Assembly (NCBI RefSeq): GCF_019740335.1
Contig: NZ_JAHXZS010000003.1
Span: 1-64,000, forward strand
Length of the DNA: 64,000 bases
Source: Alteraquisediminimonas sediminicola
GTDB taxonomy: Bacteria > Pseudomonadota > Alphaproteobacteria > Sphingomonadales > Sphingomonadaceae
Direction: 5' to 3'
Position numbers and translations under genes: made by a program. This document shows, piece by piece, positions 61,152 to 64,000 of the stretch (positions are counted from its first letter, which is position 1; each line of letters opens with the position of its first letter). The notes beneath the pieces are model-generated. The model saw nothing but the letters and a program-made list of their open reading frames with translations, was not told where the DNA came from and did no database searches.

Positions 61152-61802
61152 TCAGCCCTTGCGCTGAACGCCAGTCATAGCGAGTGCGCCCGCAGCCGTA
61201 CCAAGGAGAAAGGCAATCAAGGTAATGGGCGGCATCAGGGCTGGCCATTGCTGCGGCTGCAGCCAGGTCGCCCAGCCGGGCAATGCCGCATGGCAACCGC
61301 CGATAAAGGCAAGCGCGCCAGTCCAGCCCAGCTTTTTAGGAAAAGACCATTGCGCCGATTGTTGACCGCTGACGACGAATAGAAGCGCGGCAATGGCACC
61401 GAACAGAAGGGCGAGGCCCGCCGACAAGGTCAGCTTATCACCGTCGAAAAACTTGGGATAATAAGCCGGGTCGAGCAGCAGCAATGACAGCATGGCGTGC
61501 ATGATGATCGCCCCCCCGGCCAGCCGCAAATGCGGGCCGGACATGCGGCGATGATGCCGCAACACTGGCGCCAACCCAGCGACGATCAGCGCAAGTGCCG
61601 AAACGGCGAAGGCCTTGTTGACCGTATATGTCGGCCAGTCCGCCCAAGCGACGCCTTTGAACAGATGATAACGCACCGTCGCATAGGCCAAAGACAGGGC
61701 AAACACGGCGCTTGCTTGCGCATGGACGCCGATGGTTGCGCGGTGCAGTGACGGCTGGCGATGCGATGCCAAGGTGAGGTCGATGCGAGATTGGTAGTTC
61801 AT
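61152..61802 (-). CDS. Multi-pass membrane protein of unknown function
   Basis: 216 residues from the ATG at 61802 (AAAGAG upstream). About six membrane helices are visible, for example FAVSALALIVAGLAPVL, LALLFGAIAALLFVVSG and ITLIAFLLGTAAGALAM. Several His (LRHHRRMSGPH and HAMLS) could bind heme, but no ferric-reductase or MsrQ signature is clear. It lies downstream of the phoD gene behind a hairpin and convergent to fpr. Confidence 0.65.
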   Translation of the reverse strand: MNYQSRIDLTLASHRQPSLHRATIGVHAQASAVFALSLAYATVRYHLFKGVAWADWPTYTVNKAFAVSALALIVAGLAPVLRHHRRMSGPHLRLAGGAIIMHAMLSLLLLDPAYYPKFFDGDKLTLSAGLALLFGAIAALLFVVSGQQSAQWSFPKKLGWTGALAFIGGCHAALPGWATWLQPQQWPALMPPITLIAFLLGTAAGALAMTGVQRKG

Positions 61803-61830
61803 CTGATACTCTTTATGCTGGCATGCAATG

Positions 61831-61866
61831 CAGGCCTTCCCATGTACGCTTGCACGGGAAGGCCTG
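61831..61866 (-). terminator. Hairpin after the phoD gene
   Basis: CAGGCCTTCCC (61831-61841) pairs perfectly with GGGAAGGCCTG (61856-61866), starting seven bases after the phosphatase stop. There is no U-run. Probably a terminator. Confidence 0.6.
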
Positions 61867-61872
61867 TTGTCC

Positions 61873-63906
61873 TCACTGTGCGTGGCTGCTGGCCGTAATG
61901 CCGCCAATGAGCTTCACATGGTCCGGCGACACAGGCGTCGGGGCTTTTTTGGCTTCCGAGGTGGAGACCGAGTGGGCGAAGCTAAGTTCGCCCGTATAGC
62001 CATCGCGGAACTCGATAACGACCTGCGGCTCCGGATAGGCGATCCACCTCTCCTTCCCGTCCTTGTCCGGAATATTATAGGCATTGTTGACCCGAACGAC
62101 CGTGTAGATCGGCCAGCCTTTGCCCTTGGGGCGTCCGCCGTCCCCGCCGCTGTCATTGCGATATTGGTTGCTGGACCACAGAATGTTCACCAGCCGGTCG
62201 CCCGACTGATAATAGCCGCTTGGCGGCGAACCACCTGCATCGCCAAGACGGTGGTTGCTGCTGGTATGCGGGCCGGTCGCGATGTCATAGACGCCCGGCG
62301 CCACACGCGCGACGAACGACTTGTGCAGATCGCCGGTCAGAAAGAATACCGGTTTGCCGAGCGATTCCGCGACCCGGAGCAGTTCCGCACGTTCATGGAG
62401 ATGGGCCGTCCAGCCATCATCCTTGCCCGCGCCACCAGAACCTTGACCATACCATGCGCCATTGTCGTGCGGCACGGCGAGATTGACGGTCGAGGTGACG
62501 AAAATGAAGTCCGCCTTGCTCTTCTTCAACTCATCGAACAGCCATTGTTTCTGGGCCGCCCCCAGCATGCTGGTCTTGGGGTCTGTCAGATTGTTCTTGT
62601 CATGCAGCGTCCGGTTGGTGCGCGTATCGAGCAGGAAAATGTCGGTATTGGCGACGCTGAACTTGGTGTAATAATTCGTGCCGACACTGTAGCGCACCTT
62701 CTCCGACACGTTCAGCGCCGGTTCGACCTGAATCTGGTTTTTGCCCAGCACCTTCACGATCTTGTAGACGCCGCTATTCCCATAGCCCCACAGCACATGC
62801 AGATTCGATGTCTTGTTGAGATCGAGGCGGGAGAAATCTGCCACAGGGTCCGTCAGGACGTTGCTGCCCGCCTTGGTCACCGCCTCGCCAAAGACTTGCG
62901 CTTGCGACTTGCCGATGTCGGGGTTGCTCCAGCCGATATAGTCGTGCCAACCGGCCAGCGCCGGATCACGGAAGACCGCACGTTCGACATTCGCCTCATG
63001 ATCGTCGCTTTGCAGTTTCTGCTGCCATGGCTTGCCGCGTGCATCGACGCGAAAGCCGATCTCGCCCGAACCCGTCACGTCATTCAGGATTTCATGGTCG
63101 TCCGCCGTCACGAACTGCGGCACTTCGCGATAAAAATTGGCCAGTGCAGGCGAATTGTCCAGATAGATTTTATAGTTTTCCCAAACCCCGGTGATGCCCT
63201 TGGCAAGGCTGGTCACTTTGGGGGGCTTGGCTACCTTATTGACCTTGGCCCAATCCTGTTCGTTCGTCTCACGACCAACTTCATAGATCCAGTCGCCATT
63301 CTGGATCTGGAAATGAATCCGATCCTTCAACTGATCGAGCATGGTCGCATAGGTCGGCGGGATCGCACCCTGACGGGCCTGATTATTGCCGGTCCCCACT
63401 TCAAAGGCGAAGTTGAACACGCCCTTTGGATTCAACTCGGGATCAACGAACGCCGCGCTGTCCGGCAGGGTCAGGAAGCTGTTGACCTTGCCATTCACGC
63501 GCGTGTCGGCAATTTTGTTGCCCAGCACCAACGCATAATAATATTTGGTATTCGGTTTCAGCCCTTTCAATTCGATCCACCCGGTCCCGTCATGATCCCA
63601 ATTGGTCTTGATAGGGGCGGAAACGGTGCCGCCAGACAAATCCGGCAGGGTGGAATAGAGGACGCTGAATGAGCCCGGCTGGCGGGTGCGCGCCCAAATG
63701 CGAATGCTGGTGGCACTGACATTGCCCAATTGCGGACCGTGCGTGAAGCCATCCAGTTTTTCGAGCAGCGGTGCGGGTGCTGACGATGCCGGTGCTTGTT
63801 CTGCAGCGGCGCCAATCGCCAGTTGCGGTGCCACCAATGCCGTTGAAAGGGCGAGCGCTACGGCCCAAGCGGAATGGCGCGTCGAATATTTGAAATTATC
63901 GTTCAT
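61873..63906 (-). CDS. PhoD-family alkaline phosphatase/phosphodiesterase, secreted
   Basis: 677 residues. An N-terminal signal (AVALALSTALVAPQLAIGAAAEQ) is followed by a fibronectin-like PhoD N-terminal domain (IRIWARTRQPGSF, GLKPNTKYYYALVLG). The metallophosphatase domain has QNGDWIYEVG, TADDHEILND and FFLTGDLHKSFVA, the DxH/D/H metal-binding sets of PhoD. AGGTG precedes the ATG at 63906. It would release phosphate or cleave phosphodiesters outside the cytoplasm. The gene for a TonB-dependent receptor ends 32 bases upstream on the same strand, so the two likely form a nutrient-scavenging unit. Confidence 0.88.
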   Translation of the reverse strand: MNDNFKYSTRHSAWAVALALSTALVAPQLAIGAAAEQAPASSAPAPLLEKLDGFTHGPQLGNVSATSIRIWARTRQPGSFSVLYSTLPDLSGGTVSAPIKTNWDHDGTGWIELKGLKPNTKYYYALVLGNKIADTRVNGKVNSFLTLPDSAAFVDPELNPKGVFNFAFEVGTGNNQARQGAIPPTYATMLDQLKDRIHFQIQNGDWIYEVGRETNEQDWAKVNKVAKPPKVTSLAKGITGVWENYKIYLDNSPALANFYREVPQFVTADDHEILNDVTGSGEIGFRVDARGKPWQQKLQSDDHEANVERAVFRDPALAGWHDYIGWSNPDIGKSQAQVFGEAVTKAGSNVLTDPVADFSRLDLNKTSNLHVLWGYGNSGVYKIVKVLGKNQIQVEPALNVSEKVRYSVGTNYYTKFSVANTDIFLLDTRTNRTLHDKNNLTDPKTSMLGAAQKQWLFDELKKSKADFIFVTSTVNLAVPHDNGAWYGQGSGGAGKDDGWTAHLHERAELLRVAESLGKPVFFLTGDLHKSFVARVAPGVYDIATGPHTSSNHRLGDAGGSPPSGYYQSGDRLVNILWSSNQYRNDSGGDGGRPKGKGWPIYTVVRVNNAYNIPDKDGKERWIAYPEPQVVIEFRDGYTGELSFAHSVSTSEAKKAPTPVSPDHVKLIGGITASSHAQ

Positions 63907-63938
63907 GATTCACCTGTAATTGAGCGGGAGAAAGGGGT

Positions 63939-64000
63939 TCAGAACTTCGCGCGCAGGGTTGCGCCGAATGTCTGAGGATCGCCGAGATTGCCGGTGATGA
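63939..64000 (-). CDS. TonB-dependent receptor, C-terminal end only (truncated by window edge)
   Basis: The minus strand reads ITGNLGDPQTFGATLRAKF then a stop at 63939-63941. The final beta-strand ending in Phe and the NLGDPQTFGATL pattern are typical of TonB-dependent receptor C-termini in sphingomonads. The rest lies beyond base 64000. It precedes phoD on the same strand. Confidence 0.8.
   Translation of the reverse strand, partial: ITGNLGDPQTFGATLRAKF

Noticed and set aside
61828-63672. A 614-codon open frame on the plus strand
   Set aside because: Antisense to the PhoD-family gene, which has signal peptide and metal motifs.
1-64000. CRISPR arrays, tRNA/rRNA genes, IS elements or integrase
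   Set aside because: Looked for regular spaced repeats, tRNA-like sequences, inverted-repeat-flanked transposases and integrase motifs; none recognised by eye. A covariance-model or profile search would be needed to exclude small RNAs.

Overview
The window looks like chromosome of an alphaproteobacterium of the Sphingomonadales (Sphingobium/Sphingomonas/Novosphingobium type). The signs are GC-rich coding, many TonB-dependent receptors, a LapB/HlyD/TolC type I secretion locus with a giant repeat adhesin, and a dense aerobic catabolic island. No rRNA, tRNA, CRISPR array, transposase or integrase was seen.

Region 1 (1-9857, all +) is a type I secretion locus: the 3' end of a repeat-rich, Ca-binding adhesin, an OmpA-like protein, a TolC outer-membrane factor, an ABC exporter with a degenerate C39 domain, a SleB-type cell-wall hydrolase and an HlyD adaptor. 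Region 2 (9891-21359) is general chromosome: a PRPP-synthetase-like/AMP-thymidine phosphorylase pair, fumC, a NarL-type regulator, an ABM monooxygenase, TetR, a PilZ-like protein, an orphan OmpR-type DNA-binding protein, two SDRs and a hybrid histidine kinase.

Region 3 (21626-59339) is the interesting part: about 38 kb of oxygenase, alcohol/aldehyde oxidation, CoA-activation and beta-oxidation genes. The core operon holds close relatives of BadI (2-ketocyclohexanecarboxyl-CoA hydrolase), BadH, an AliB/BadJ-like acyl-CoA dehydrogenase and a BadR-like MarR regulator, so I read it as an alicyclic ring-cleavage pathway. An AlkB/XylM-type di-iron hydroxylase with a XylA-type reductase, and a CYP153-like P450 with a rubredoxin, would oxidise a ring methyl group. 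A Zn alcohol dehydrogenase or GMC oxidoreductase and an aldehyde dehydrogenase would give the carboxylate, a ligase the CoA ester, and BadH/BadI-type steps would open the ring to a pimeloyl-CoA. The right-hand operon (ACAD, MaoC, CitE-like lyase, HMGCS-DUF35 fusion, thiolase, BKACE) has the enzymes expected for an alkyl-branched glutaryl-CoA. This fits a p-menthane-type monoterpenoid whose isopropyl branch ends as isobutyryl-CoA. The substrate is inference.

Two regulatory layers are visible as repeated palindromes. TTTGCGTA-N7-TACGCAAA lies before the hydroxylase and transport/reductase genes, beside a MerR gene. GTRAAC-N2-GTTTAY lies at three promoters of the CoA-stage genes, including the operon that encodes the MarR regulator.

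Region 4 (59363-64000) has a LysR/ferredoxin-NADP reductase divergent pair (FinR/Fpr type), a membrane protein, a PhoD-family phosphatase and the last codons of another TonB-dependent receptor.
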